Shown here: piece by piece, positions 27,478 to 35,450 of the stretch | Position numbering within the stretch: position 1 is the first letter of the stretch | Layout: each line of letters opens with the position of its first letter | DNA from: Paracidovorax oryzae ATCC 19882 | GTDB taxonomy: Bacteria > Pseudomonadota > Gammaproteobacteria > Burkholderiales > Burkholderiaceae_C | NCBI RefSeq assembly: GCF_000687165.1 | Contig: NZ_JMKU01000017.1 | Location: forward strand, 93,533-157,532 | Direction: 5' to 3' | Length of the DNA stretch: 64,000 nucleotides | Notes under the pieces: generated by a model | Database searches by the model: none | The model's input: only the letters and a program-made list of their open reading frames with translations | What the model was told of the DNA's origin: nothing | Program-made: the position numbers and the translations under genes

Positions 27478-28278
27478 CTAGTCCCTTTGCAGAAAATCCG
27501 CGAGCGCGGCATCGAAGGCCTGCGGCGCCTCGAGGTTGGACAGGTGCGAGGCCGGCAGTTCGGCCACGCGTGCGCCATTGATGGCGGCCTGCATGGCCTG
27601 CGCGTCCGCCACCGTGGTGACCGGGTCGGCCGTGCCGGCGATGAGCAGCGTGGGCACCGCGATGCCGCCGATGGCCGCGCGCAGGTCGGCCTGGGCCAGG
27701 GCTTCGCAGCAGCCGGCGTAGCCCTCCGGCGCGATGCCCGCGATCCAGCCCTGGGCGCGGCGCACCACGTCGGGCTGCGCGGCGGCGAAGGCGTCGGTGA
27801 ACCAGCGCCCCGGCGAGGAGGCGGCCAGCTCGGCCATGCCGGCCGCGCCCTTCTCGCGCACCATGGCGGCGCGCGTGGTCCACCCGTCGGCAGTGCCGAT
27901 CTTCGCGGCACTGTTGGCCACCACCAGTCGCTCGAGCCGCTGCGGCGCGTTCACGCCGAGCCAGAGACCGGTGAAGCCGCCCATCGAGATGCCGCAGAAG
28001 GCGGCCCGCGCGATGCCCAGGGCATCGAGCAGCGCGACCACGTCGCCACCCAGCTGCTCGAAGGTATACGGCCCGGAAGACACCACGCTGCCGCCGTGGC
28101 CGCGCGTGTCGTAGCGCACCACGCGGTGGGTGCGTGCGAACCGTTCGGCCTGCGCGTCCCACATCTCCAGCGTGGTGCCCAGGGAATTGGAGAACACCAG
28201 GGCCGGCGCATCGGCAGGCCCTTCCACCCGCACGCGGAAGTTGCCTGCCGCGGTCTTCAGCACCTCGTTCATGGCCAT
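27478..28278 (-). CDS. pcaD: 3-oxoadipate enol-lactonase
   Basis: A 266-residue alpha/beta hydrolase that opens 3-oxoadipate enol-lactone to 3-oxoadipate. The oxyanion strand reads LVFSNSLGTTLEMWD, with the asparagine-serine-leucine-glycine form typical of PcaD instead of HGxG. YDTRGHGGS and the nucleophile elbow CGISMGGFTGLWLG follow, then the acid in AGTADPVTT and the catalytic histidine in PASHLSNLEAP. Two starts are possible (28278 or 28272); both give the family length. It lies 11 bp after pcaF and shares the operon with catC, pcaI and pcaJ, completing the lactone-to-CoA route. Confidence 0.94.
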   Translation of the reverse strand: MAMNEVLKTAAGNFRVRVEGPADAPALVFSNSLGTTLEMWDAQAERFARTHRVVRYDTRGHGGSVVSSGPYTFEQLGGDVVALLDALGIARAAFCGISMGGFTGLWLGVNAPQRLERLVVANSAAKIGTADGWTTRAAMVREKGAAGMAELAASSPGRWFTDAFAAAQPDVVRRAQGWIAGIAPEGYAGCCEALAQADLRAAIGGIAVPTLLIAGTADPVTTVADAQAMQAAINGARVAELPASHLSNLEAPQAFDAALADFLQRD

Positions 28279-28289
28279 GCCGCCCCCGC

Positions 28290-29498
28290 TCACACGCGCT
28301 CCAGGATCACCGCGATGCCCTGGCCCACGCCGATGCACATCGTGGCCAGCGCATAGCGCCCGCCCGTGGCATGCAGGCGGTTGACGGCCGTGGTGGCCAG
28401 GCGCGCGCCGCTGGCGCCCAGCGGGTGGCCCAGGGCGATGGCACCGCCCCAGGCGTTCACACGCTCGTCGTCGTCTTTCAGGCCCAGCATGCGCAGCACG
28501 GCCAGGCCCTGCGCGGCGAAGGCTTCGTTCAGCTCGATCACGTCGAGCTGCTCCAGCGTGAGGCCGGTCAGCGCCAGCACCTTCTGCGTGGCGGGCGCGG
28601 GGCCGATGCCCATCACGCGCGGCGCCACGCCGGCCGTGGCCATGCCGACCACGCGGGCCTTCGGCGTCAGGCCATGCTTCGCGGCAGAGGCCTCGTCGGC
28701 CAGCAGCAGCGCGCAGGCACCGTCGTTCACGCCGCTGGCATTTCCGGCAGTCACCGTGCCGCCCTCGCGCACCACGCCCTTGAGCCTGGCGAGCGCTTCC
28801 AGGCTGGTCTCGCGCGGGTGTTCGTCCTTGTCCACCACCACCGCGTCCCCCTTCTTCTGGGGAATGGTGACGGCGGTGATCTCGCGCGCCAGGTGGCCGG
28901 CCTTCTGCGCGGCCACGGCCTTGAGCTGGCTGGCCAGGGCCATGCGGTCCTGCGCCTCGCGCTCGATCTTGTAGTCGTCAGCCACGTTCTCGGCCGTTTC
29001 CGGCATGGAATCGACCCCGTACTGCGCCTTCATGAGCTTGTTCACGAAGCGCCAGCCGATGGTCGTGTCATACACCGCGTTGCTGCGGCTGAAGGCGCTC
29101 TCGGCTTTCGGCATCACGAAAGGCGCGCGGCTCATGCTCTCCACGCCCCCGGCGATCATCAGGCCCGCCTCGCCCGCCTTGATGGCGCGCGCCGCCGTGC
29201 CCACCGCATCCAGGCCCGAACCGCACAGGCGGTTGATGGTGGCGCCCGGCAGGTCGATGGGCAGGCCGGCCAGCAGCGCGCTCATGCGGGCCACGTTGCG
29301 GTTGTCTTCGCCGGCCTGGTTGGCACAGCCGTAGAGTACGTCGGTCACCGCGGCCCAGTCGACATGGGGGTTGCGCGCCATCAGCGCCTTGAGCGGAACG
29401 GCGCCCAGGTCGTCGGTGCGCACGCTGGAGAGCGCGCCGCCGTAGCGGCCGAAGGGCGTGCGGATGGCGTCGCAGATGAAGGCTTGCGAAGAGGTCAT
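28290..29498 (-). CDS. pcaF: 3-oxoadipyl-CoA thiolase
   Basis: A 402-residue thiolase that splits 3-oxoadipyl-CoA into succinyl-CoA and acetyl-CoA. The nucleophilic cysteine is in INRLCGSGLDAV near residue 90. ESMSRAPFVMPKAES is characteristic of the PcaF/PaaJ branch, and the catalytic pair lies in GGAIALGHPLGASGARL (histidine) and ALATMCIGVGQGIA (second cysteine). The N terminus SQAFICDAIRTPFGRYGG also matches that branch. It is encoded between the CoA-transferase genes and pcaD on one strand. PaaJ of the phenylacetate pathway catalyses the same step, but the neighbours point to beta-ketoadipate. Confidence 0.95.
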   Translation of the reverse strand: MTSSQAFICDAIRTPFGRYGGALSSVRTDDLGAVPLKALMARNPHVDWAAVTDVLYGCANQAGEDNRNVARMSALLAGLPIDLPGATINRLCGSGLDAVGTAARAIKAGEAGLMIAGGVESMSRAPFVMPKAESAFSRSNAVYDTTIGWRFVNKLMKAQYGVDSMPETAENVADDYKIEREAQDRMALASQLKAVAAQKAGHLAREITAVTIPQKKGDAVVVDKDEHPRETSLEALARLKGVVREGGTVTAGNASGVNDGACALLLADEASAAKHGLTPKARVVGMATAGVAPRVMGIGPAPATQKVLALTGLTLEQLDVIELNEAFAAQGLAVLRMLGLKDDDERVNAWGGAIALGHPLGASGARLATTAVNRLHATGGRYALATMCIGVGQGIAVILERV

Positions 29499-29534
29499 GG
29501 TGTCGTGTCTCCTTGGGGGTTCGGGCTCGGCGTT

Positions 29535-30182
29535 TCAGGCGGCGCGGATGGGCAGGCCGACCAGGCGTTCGAGTTCGGCATGTTCCAGGCCCGGCACGGC
29601 ATCGATCAGCGCCAGGCCGTCCGGCGTGCAGGCCAGCGTGGCGAGGTCGGTGTAGATGCGCTTGACGCAGCCGATGCCGGTGAGCGGGTAGGTGCATTGC
29701 GCCACGATCTTGGACTGGCCCTGCTTGGTCAGCAGGTCCATCATCACCCAGGTCTGCTTGGCGCCGATGGCCAGGTCCATCGCGCCGCCCACGGCCGGGA
29801 TGGCCCCGGGCTCGCCCGTGCTCCAGTTGGCCAGGTCGCCCGTGGCGCTGACCTGGAAGGCGCCCAGCACGCAGATGTCCAGGTGGCCGCCGCGCATCAT
29901 GGCGAAGCTGTCGGCATGGTGGAAGTACGCGCCGCCCGGCAGCAGCGTGACGGGCTGCTTGCCCGCGTTGATGAGGTCGTAGTCCTCCTGCCCGGCCGCG
30001 GGCGCGGGGCCCATGCCGAGGATGCCGTTCTCGCTCTGCAGGATGACTTCGCGGTCGGCCGGGATGTGGTTGGCCACGAGGGTGGGCTGCCCGATGCCCA
30101 GGTTGACGACGGCGCCTTCGTGGATGTCCTGGGCCACGCGGCGGGCCAGTTCGTCTTTGCTGCGTTTCTGATAACTGCTCAC
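29535..30182 (-). CDS. pcaJ: 3-oxoadipate CoA-transferase subunit B
   Basis: A 215-residue beta subunit of a class I CoA-transferase that moves CoA from succinyl-CoA to 3-oxoadipate. The catalytic glutamate is in LQSENGILGMGP near residue 50, the hallmark SENG motif of beta subunits. Other conserved parts are NLGIGQPTLVANHIP and GGAMDLAIGAKQTWVMM. The gene begins with GTG at 30182, supported by an AAGGA ribosome-binding site; no suitable ATG exists at this position. It is 50 bp downstream of pcaI and 36 bp upstream of pcaF. Distinguishing it from acetoacetate CoA-transferase subunits rests on the operon context. Confidence 0.94.
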   Translation of the reverse strand: MSSYQKRSKDELARRVAQDIHEGAVVNLGIGQPTLVANHIPADREVILQSENGILGMGPAPAAGQEDYDLINAGKQPVTLLPGGAYFHHADSFAMMRGGHLDICVLGAFQVSATGDLANWSTGEPGAIPAVGGAMDLAIGAKQTWVMMDLLTKQGQSKIVAQCTYPLTGIGCVKRIYTDLATLACTPDGLALIDAVPGLEHAELERLVGLPIRAA

Positions 30183-30232
30183 GCTGATTCCTTCTGCGCT
30201 GTGGCCTGTTCAATTCCGATGCGATGCCGGGC

Positions 30233-30934
30233 TCATGCGGTCTTCCTGAAGCCCGCGCCCTGGGTGGCGGTGCGCTCGATGCGCACGATCCGGCTCACGA
30301 AGATGCCGGGGGTGACGATGGCCTCGGGGTCCAGCGCGCCCAGCTCCGCGATCTCGTGCACCGTGGCGATGGTCTGCTTCGCGGCCGTGGCCATCACGGG
30401 GCCGAAGTTGCGCGCGGACATGCGGTAGGTCAGGTTGCCCCAGCGGTCGCCGCGTTCGGCCTTGATGAGGGCCACGTCGCCGTGGATGGGGTACTCCAGC
30501 ACGTAGTGCTTGCCGCCGATCTCGCGCGTTTCCTTGCCCTTCGCCAGTTCGGTGCCGTAGGCCGTGGGGCAGAAGAAGGCGCCGATGCCGGCCCCGGCCG
30601 CGCGCAGGCGCTCGGCGAGGTTGCCCTGCGGCACCAGCTCCAGCTCCAGCTTGCCGGAGCGGTACAGGTCGTCGAACACCCAGCTGTCCACCTGCCGCGG
30701 AAAGCTGCAGATGATCTTGCGCACGCGGCCCGTCTTGAGCAGCGCGGCCAGGCCCGTGTCGCCGTTGCCGGCGTTGTTGTTGACCACCGTGAGGTCACGG
30801 GCGCCCTGCTCGATCAGTCCGTCGATCAGTTCGCCGGGAATGCCGGCCGTGCCGAAGCCGCCGACGAGCACCGTGGCGCCGTCCTGGACGCCCGAAAGGG
30901 CCTGGGCAACGGAATCCGCAATCTTGTTGATCAT
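30233..30934 (-). CDS. pcaI: 3-oxoadipate CoA-transferase subunit A
   Basis: A 233-residue alpha subunit of a class I CoA-transferase, partner of the product of the next gene. The CoA-binding loop GGFGTAGIPGELIDGL is near residues 25-40, followed by VVNNNAGNGDTGLAALL and the FPRQVDSWVFDD segment typical of PcaI/CatI. It is the first gene of the ten-gene minus-strand operon and diverges from the IclR regulator across 159 bp that contain the proposed operator. The operon thus encodes activation and cleavage of 3-oxoadipate in the order I, J, F, D. Confidence 0.95.
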   Translation of the reverse strand: MINKIADSVAQALSGVQDGATVLVGGFGTAGIPGELIDGLIEQGARDLTVVNNNAGNGDTGLAALLKTGRVRKIICSFPRQVDSWVFDDLYRSGKLELELVPQGNLAERLRAAGAGIGAFFCPTAYGTELAKGKETREIGGKHYVLEYPIHGDVALIKAERGDRWGNLTYRMSARNFGPVMATAAKQTIATVHEIAELGALDPEAIVTPGIFVSRIVRIERTATQGAGFRKTA

Positions 30935-31036
30935 GGGAAGAAACACCTGGAATGGGAGGCAGGACCGGACCACCGTGCCGCACGGCGACAATCCGGCCCG
31001 CGAGCGGGAGGCAACCGGATGGCCGGCTGCGGAATT

Positions 31037-31064
31037 TTGTTCGTATAAAGAACAAATGTTCGTA
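31037..31064. promoter_or_regulatory. Putative IclR-family operator
   Basis: Perfect inverted repeat TTGTTC-N7-GAACAA at 31037-31055, and a direct repeat GTTCGTA at 31039-31045 and 31058-31064. It lies just upstream of the IclR gene and about 100 bp from pcaI. PcaR-type IclR regulators bind GTTCG-containing repeats, so control of both directions is likely; this is inferred. Confidence 0.6.
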
Positions 31065-31093
31065 CAATGAATTAATTCTAGAACCAACAGCTT

Positions 31094-31897
31094 ATGAGCG
31101 ATACCCCCACGGACATTGGTAAAAACCCTAGGCCGGGCGACAGCTATGTGCAATCGTTCGCCCGCGGGCTGGAAGTGATCCGCTCTTTCAGCGCCGCCGC
31201 GCCGCAGCAGACGCTGAGCGAAGTGGCGGCTTCCTCGGGCCTCACGCGGGCCGGGGCGCGCCGCATCCTGCTCACGCTGCAGACGCTGGGCTACGTGGAA
31301 AGCGACGGGCGGCTCTTCCGCCTCACGCCGCGCATCCTGGACCTGGGCTTCGCCTACCTCTCGTCCATGCCCATCTGGGACCTGGCGGAGCCGTCCATGG
31401 AAGCGCTGGCCGGCGAGGTGCACGAGTCGTGCTCGGCCGCCGTGCTGGACGGGCACGACATCGTCTATGTGCTGCGCATCCACACCCACAAGATCATGAG
31501 CACCAATCTCGGCGTGGGCTCGCGCCTGCCCGCGTTCTGGACCTCCATGGGCCGCATGCTGCTGGCCGGCCTGCCCGACGAGCGCGTCATCGCGCTCATG
31601 CACGACCTGCCGCGCAAGCGCTTCACCCCGCGCACCGTGGTGGAGGATGCCGAACTGCTCGCCCGCGTGCAGACCGCCCGCGCGCAGGGCTGGTGCCTGA
31701 TCGACCAGGAACTGGAGGAAGGGCTGATCTCCGTCGCCGCCCCGCTGCGCGACCGCGCCGGCCGCACGGTGGCCGCGCTCAACATCAGCGGGCAGGCCAA
31801 CCGCACCAGCGCGAAGGTGATGCAGCGCGACCTGCTGCCCGTGCTGCTGCGCACGGCCGACACCATCTCGCGGCTGCTGGGCACGCGGCGCGGCTGA
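31094..31897 (+). CDS. pcaR: IclR family regulator of the beta-ketoadipate operon
   Basis: A 267-residue IclR protein. The N-terminal winged helix contains QTLSEVAASSGLTRAGARRI near residues 40-60. The C-terminal effector domain has GEVHESCSAAVLDGHDIVYVLRI, GSRLPAFWTSMGRMLLAGLPDE and QELEEGLISVAAPLRDRAG, the arrangement seen in PcaR/PobR regulators that sense beta-ketoadipate or related acids. It diverges from pcaI and the intervening region holds TTGTTC/GAACAA repeats. The symbol is by analogy; the effector is not proven and could be muconate or a substituted lactone product. Confidence 0.85.
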   Translation: MSDTPTDIGKNPRPGDSYVQSFARGLEVIRSFSAAAPQQTLSEVAASSGLTRAGARRILLTLQTLGYVESDGRLFRLTPRILDLGFAYLSSMPIWDLAEPSMEALAGEVHESCSAAVLDGHDIVYVLRIHTHKIMSTNLGVGSRLPAFWTSMGRMLLAGLPDERVIALMHDLPRKRFTPRTVVEDAELLARVQTARAQGWCLIDQELEEGLISVAAPLRDRAGRTVAALNISGQANRTSAKVMQRDLLPVLLRTADTISRLLGTRRG

Positions 31898-31974
31898 GCC
31901 GCGCCTCCATCCGCGAGGCCAGGCAGCGCCTATCACGCTCCAGCCCCCGGTCACGGCCTGCACCGGCGCGCAGC

Positions 31975-31999
31975 TTCGCATGCCTCGCACCTGCTTCGC
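31975..31999 (+). promoter_or_regulatory. Perfect PIP box (HrpX-type activator site)
   Basis: TTCGC at 31975-31979 and TTCGC at 31995-31999 are separated by exactly 15 bases, a perfect TTCGB-N15-TTCGB plant-inducible promoter box. A loose -10 (AAAGAT) lies at 32031-32036, 31 bases further on. The start of the chaperone gene follows 62 bases after the box, nearly the same distance as at the second PIP box (63 bases). Activation by an HrpX-like AraC protein is inferred from known Acidovorax, Xanthomonas and Ralstonia regulons. Confidence 0.75.
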
Positions 32000-32061
32000 C
32001 GCTCATGCCGCTTCCGATGATGGATATGCAAAAGATGTGCATAACCAACGGGAGCGCCATC

Positions 32062-33024
32062 ATGCAGACCTCATCCACCGCAAGCACCACTGATCCATCC
32101 ACCCTATCGCCTCCCCCGGCGGCATGGCTGCGCGAAGCTGCCCGCCGGTTCGGCGAAACGGAAGGCGCGGAGCCTTTCTCCGAGTCGCGCTCCTTCGAAC
32201 AGGACGGCATCCGCTACAGCCCCCTGCGGATCGAGGACGCCCCGCGGGAGCGCTGGGTTCTGGTGGCGTCGCAGCCCTGCCCTGCCGGCGTGGAAGAGCC
32301 CGTCTGGACCAGCCTGCTGCTGCACCTCAACGCACCGGCCATGGCGCTCGGGTCCGTCGGCATCGGCCTGGATCGCACCGGACGCGCCGTGGTCGTGCAC
32401 GGCGTGCCCCCGTCGCATGTCGGCGATGCGGCCCTGCTGGCCCAGGATCTGTTCCAGCTCAGCTACTTCAGCGGCATGCTGCGGGAAAGCGCGCTCGGGG
32501 TGCAGCACCACCTGCCCTCGATGATCGAAGCGCATGCCCTGCGCCAGGCCGGGAGCGCCTCCGGGCCGGAAGCCGCGCCACCGGAGATGCCGCCGCTGCC
32601 GCCAGGCCTCGCAGCCACCGTGCAGGCACAGGCCGGTGCGGACTGGCACCGCCCCCTTCTCGGGCAGGCCGTGGACGAGCTGGGCGCCGCGGTCTCGGGC
32701 ACCCCCGACCTTCCATTGGGCGCCATCGCCCGGCTGCAGGGCAAGGACATCCAGATCGCGGCCTGCGGCGATGGCCGCACGCTGCTGCTGTCGGCACCGC
32801 TGGACCGGCCGCTGGCCGACAGCGCCGGGCGCACCGCTGCGCTGCAAGCCAACGTGGAGCTGATGTTGATCGCCGGCTGCGCGCTGAGCCTCTCCCCCGA
32901 AGGCACGTTCGTACAGACACGCTGGGATTCCGAGGGCATGGATGGCAACGACCTGGCCGTCCAGCTGGACGGATTCGCCGCCCTGGCCGCCAGCATGGAC
33001 GGCACCTCTGCCTCCACGCAATGA
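32062..33024 (+). CDS. Putative type III secretion chaperone with two CesT-like domains
   Basis: A 320-residue acidic protein without a named homologue that I recognise. Two segments share the strand-helix pattern of CesT-type effector chaperones: residues about 22-140, with LLLHLNAPAMALGSVGIGLD and then TGRAVVV, and residues about 198-315, with LQANVELMLIAGCALSLSPE and then GTFVQ. In classical chaperones, each a 130-170-residue subunit of a homodimer, a helix followed by a strand of the form L..DPEGRLVL is typical. Here two copies appear fused, joined by a Pro/Ala-rich linker (165-185). A good ribosome-binding site (GGGAG) precedes the ATG. The PIP box upstream and the Ser/Pro-rich putative effector 22 bp downstream support a chaperone role. 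The fold call is by eye and uncertain. Confidence 0.65.
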   Translation: MQTSSTASTTDPSTLSPPPAAWLREAARRFGETEGAEPFSESRSFEQDGIRYSPLRIEDAPRERWVLVASQPCPAGVEEPVWTSLLLHLNAPAMALGSVGIGLDRTGRAVVVHGVPPSHVGDAALLAQDLFQLSYFSGMLRESALGVQHHLPSMIEAHALRQAGSASGPEAAPPEMPPLPPGLAATVQAQAGADWHRPLLGQAVDELGAAVSGTPDLPLGAIARLQGKDIQIAACGDGRTLLLSAPLDRPLADSAGRTAALQANVELMLIAGCALSLSPEGTFVQTRWDSEGMDGNDLAVQLDGFAALAASMDGTSASTQ

Positions 33025-33046
33025 AACCCACCGAACGGAGCCTCCC

Positions 33047-34870
33047 ATGCTGAAAAACGCCACCGCCTCGCCGAGCACCTCGTCGCCCCAGCACCTGCTG
33101 ACCTCCCCGGGCAAGGAGACGCAGCCCACCAGCAGCCCGCCGACGTCACCCATCGTCCGCTCAGGCAGCCAGCGCCTGCCGGAGATGGAACTGCAACGCT
33201 TCGCACGGCCGGATGCGCAGGCATCCACCTCCGCCGCGGCATCGTCCAGCAGGCCCCCGCGCAACGATGCGCCCCGGGCCCCGGTGCGCGAAATGTCCCT
33301 GCGCTACATGGCCGACGTGGAAGCCCAGACCGACACGCCCGTCCCGGGAAGGGGTGCGCGGCTCCTGCAGCAGGGCAGGCATCTGGCCTCCGGGGCCCGG
33401 AATCTGGCGCAGAGTTCGATGAGCCAGGTAAGGAGCGGCGCGGCCGCGGGCGCCGCATACGCAGGGCAGGCCGCCACGGCGGCCAGGGACAAAGCCGTGC
33501 AGGGCTACCACTACACGGCAGCGAAGGCACAGCAGGGCTGGCAGGCCACGAGCGAATTCACCCGGCAAAGCGCGCAGGACCTCGTGGGCGACCGGCTCCC
33601 CAGCCGCGCAGCCGTGGGCGCCTTCACCGGCCACACGGTGCAGCAGTTGCTGACCTGCGGGATTCCCACCTTCTCCCGCGAATACGCGATGCTGCAGATC
33701 TACCGCGGCATCGTGAACTCCAAATTCGCCCAGGACAACCCCTTCGCCGTCGTCGGCATGCAGACCGCCGTGTCGATGGCGGCCGTGCTGGCGCACGCGA
33801 AACTGCGCCATGCGCGCATGGACCGGGATCCGGAAGCCGCGGTCAAGGGGCATTTCGGCCTCACGAACGCGCAGTGGGACGCCATGTCCCCGCAGGACAA
33901 GGCAAGGCACAAGGAGATCCAGCAGGCGGATTCCCGGCGCGTGACGGCGAACCAGGTCATCGCCGAGACGGGCAACTTCATCATGGGCGCCACCGCCGCG
34001 GCCGGCGGGGACCCCGGCGTGTCGGCGCGCGTGCTCGCCACCCAGGTGCGCAACATCATCTATGCCGCCATGCGCGAGCTGATGCAGGCCAGCCTCAAAT
34101 TCGTCGATACCCGCGGTCCCGGCACCAGCGGCGTGAACGACGCCAACATGAGCTCCATGGCGGCGGTGTACACGTTGATGACCATGGGCGCCAGCACGGC
34201 CTCGGACGGCGTGGTCGGCGCGGTGCTGAACGCGCGCTCCGTCAGCCTCAGCGGCCTGCAGTTCCAGGTGGCGGACACGAACAACCCGGTCAACGATCCG
34301 CAACTGGAGAACGCGGCCCTCGTGGCCCTGGTCCGCGGGCTCTTCAATACCTCGGTGGAAGTGATCGACGCGGGCGTGGGCAAGCACTACGAGACGAAGC
34401 AGGTGGGCGCGCAGCAGGTGTGGAACTCGGGCAGCAAGCTGCCCATGAAGGACCACGACCGCATCCTGGACCACTCCGTCGCGCGGTTCTCCTGGAACCA
34501 GTTCGCGGGCATGGCCAACCTCGCGGTGCAGCAGGTCGCCAGGGCCACCGGCCTCAACAGGGCGGCTCCCGCGCTGACCTCGTTCCTCGGCGTCGGCACG
34601 ACGGCTGCCGCCTTCGGCCTGGCCTACCGCAACACGAACCAGACCTACCAGGCCCATGCCAGGGTGCGCTCCGCCGTGGCGAACGCGCAGGCGCCCGCCG
34701 CCCCGGCGACGGCGCCTGCGCCGGACGGTGGCTCTCAGGCGGTGGCGTCCGGCGCAGGCCACGCCACGCAGGCGCGGCAGCGCCATACCGCAGTACCGGA
34801 GATCGAAGAGCCCGCGGACGACAGTGCCGCCCTGCCCCCGCACGGCGGGCAGGCCCGGCCCACGGCCTGA
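33047..34870 (+). CDS. Putative type III secreted effector, unknown function
   Basis: A 607-residue protein that I cannot place in a named effector family. The first 23 residues are rich in Ser, Thr and Pro and contain no acidic residue, and the low-complexity Ser/Pro region continues to about residue 85; this is typical of type III secretion signals. An alanine/glutamine-rich helical part (110-180) follows. The larger middle domain (190-480) has hydrophobic segments such as FAVVGMQTAVSMAAVLAH and SMAAVYTLMTMGASTAS, and a further hydrophobic stretch, FLGVGTTAAAFGLAY, lies near 510. The last 70 residues are again Pro/Ala-rich. No catalytic motif is evident; membrane association in the host or a translocator role is possible. 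It follows the putative chaperone gene by 22 bp under one PIP-box promoter. Confidence 0.65.
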   Translation: MLKNATASPSTSSPQHLLTSPGKETQPTSSPPTSPIVRSGSQRLPEMELQRFARPDAQASTSAAASSSRPPRNDAPRAPVREMSLRYMADVEAQTDTPVPGRGARLLQQGRHLASGARNLAQSSMSQVRSGAAAGAAYAGQAATAARDKAVQGYHYTAAKAQQGWQATSEFTRQSAQDLVGDRLPSRAAVGAFTGHTVQQLLTCGIPTFSREYAMLQIYRGIVNSKFAQDNPFAVVGMQTAVSMAAVLAHAKLRHARMDRDPEAAVKGHFGLTNAQWDAMSPQDKARHKEIQQADSRRVTANQVIAETGNFIMGATAAAGGDPGVSARVLATQVRNIIYAAMRELMQASLKFVDTRGPGTSGVNDANMSSMAAVYTLMTMGASTASDGVVGAVLNARSVSLSGLQFQVADTNNPVNDPQLENAALVALVRGLFNTSVEVIDAGVGKHYETKQVGAQQVWNSGSKLPMKDHDRILDHSVARFSWNQFAGMANLAVQQVARATGLNRAAPALTSFLGVGTTAAAFGLAYRNTNQTYQAHARVRSAVANAQAPAAPATAPAPDGGSQAVASGAGHATQARQRHTAVPEIEEPADDSAALPPHGGQARPTA

Positions 34871-34917
34871 TCGGCACCGCGCAGGGACGATGCCGCCGTG
34901 CTACGCTGCACGGCATC

Positions 34918-35352
34918 ATGTTCAATCCCACGCAAGCGGACGTGCGCCGCTTTTTCTGCGCGGTGCATGCCAAGGCCCAGGCAGGCCAGCCGATGGAAGC
35001 CATCGAGACCCTGGCCAGCCTCTGGATCGCGGAACACCCCGAATACCACGAGGAACTCTCCGACGTGGACGCGGCCCTCGCGCGCGACTACGACCGCACG
35101 CCCGGCCGCACCAACCCCTTCCTGCACCTGTCCATGCACCTCTCGATCAGCGAGCAGTGCAGCATCGACCAGCCGCGCGGCATCCGCCAGGCGGTGGAAC
35201 TGCTCGCCGCCCGCCTGGGATCGCTGCAGGAGGCGCACCATGCCGCCATGGAATGCCTGGGCAGCATGCTCTGGGAGAGCCAGCGCTCGGGGCGCCCTCC
35301 GGATGGCGACGCGTATGTGGCCTGCGTGCAGCGCCGGGCCACCCGCGACTGA
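34918..35352 (+). CDS. DUF1841 family protein
   Basis: A 144-residue soluble protein matching the DUF1841 family of beta- and gamma-proteobacteria. The opening MFNPTQADVRRFF and the central TNPFLHLSMHLSISEQCSID, followed by PRGIRQAVE, are the conserved parts. A final segment, HHAAMECLGSMLWESQR, supplies further conserved histidine, cysteine and glutamate. No function is known. It starts 48 bp after the putative effector gene but is a housekeeping-type conserved gene, so it probably has its own promoter, and it marks the end of the PIP-box operon. Confidence 0.88.
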   Translation: MFNPTQADVRRFFCAVHAKAQAGQPMEAIETLASLWIAEHPEYHEELSDVDAALARDYDRTPGRTNPFLHLSMHLSISEQCSIDQPRGIRQAVELLAARLGSLQEAHHAAMECLGSMLWESQRSGRPPDGDAYVACVQRRATRD

Positions 35353-35370
35353 AACCGCACCCCGGCGGTA

Positions 35371-35387
35371 GCTATAATAAAAATAGC
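35371..35387. repeat. Short AT-rich palindrome GCTAT-N7-ATAGC
   Basis: Inverted repeat of five bases around AATAAAA, downstream of the DUF1841 gene and 64 bp ahead of the GGDEF-EAL gene. It may act as a weak terminator or be a small dispersed palindrome; the AT-rich loop stands out in this GC-rich sequence. Confidence 0.4.
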
Positions 35388-35450
35388 AAACACCCGACGA
35401 CGACCACGGCAGTCCCACCATGAACCGACGACCTCCGGCACGCCGGGAAC

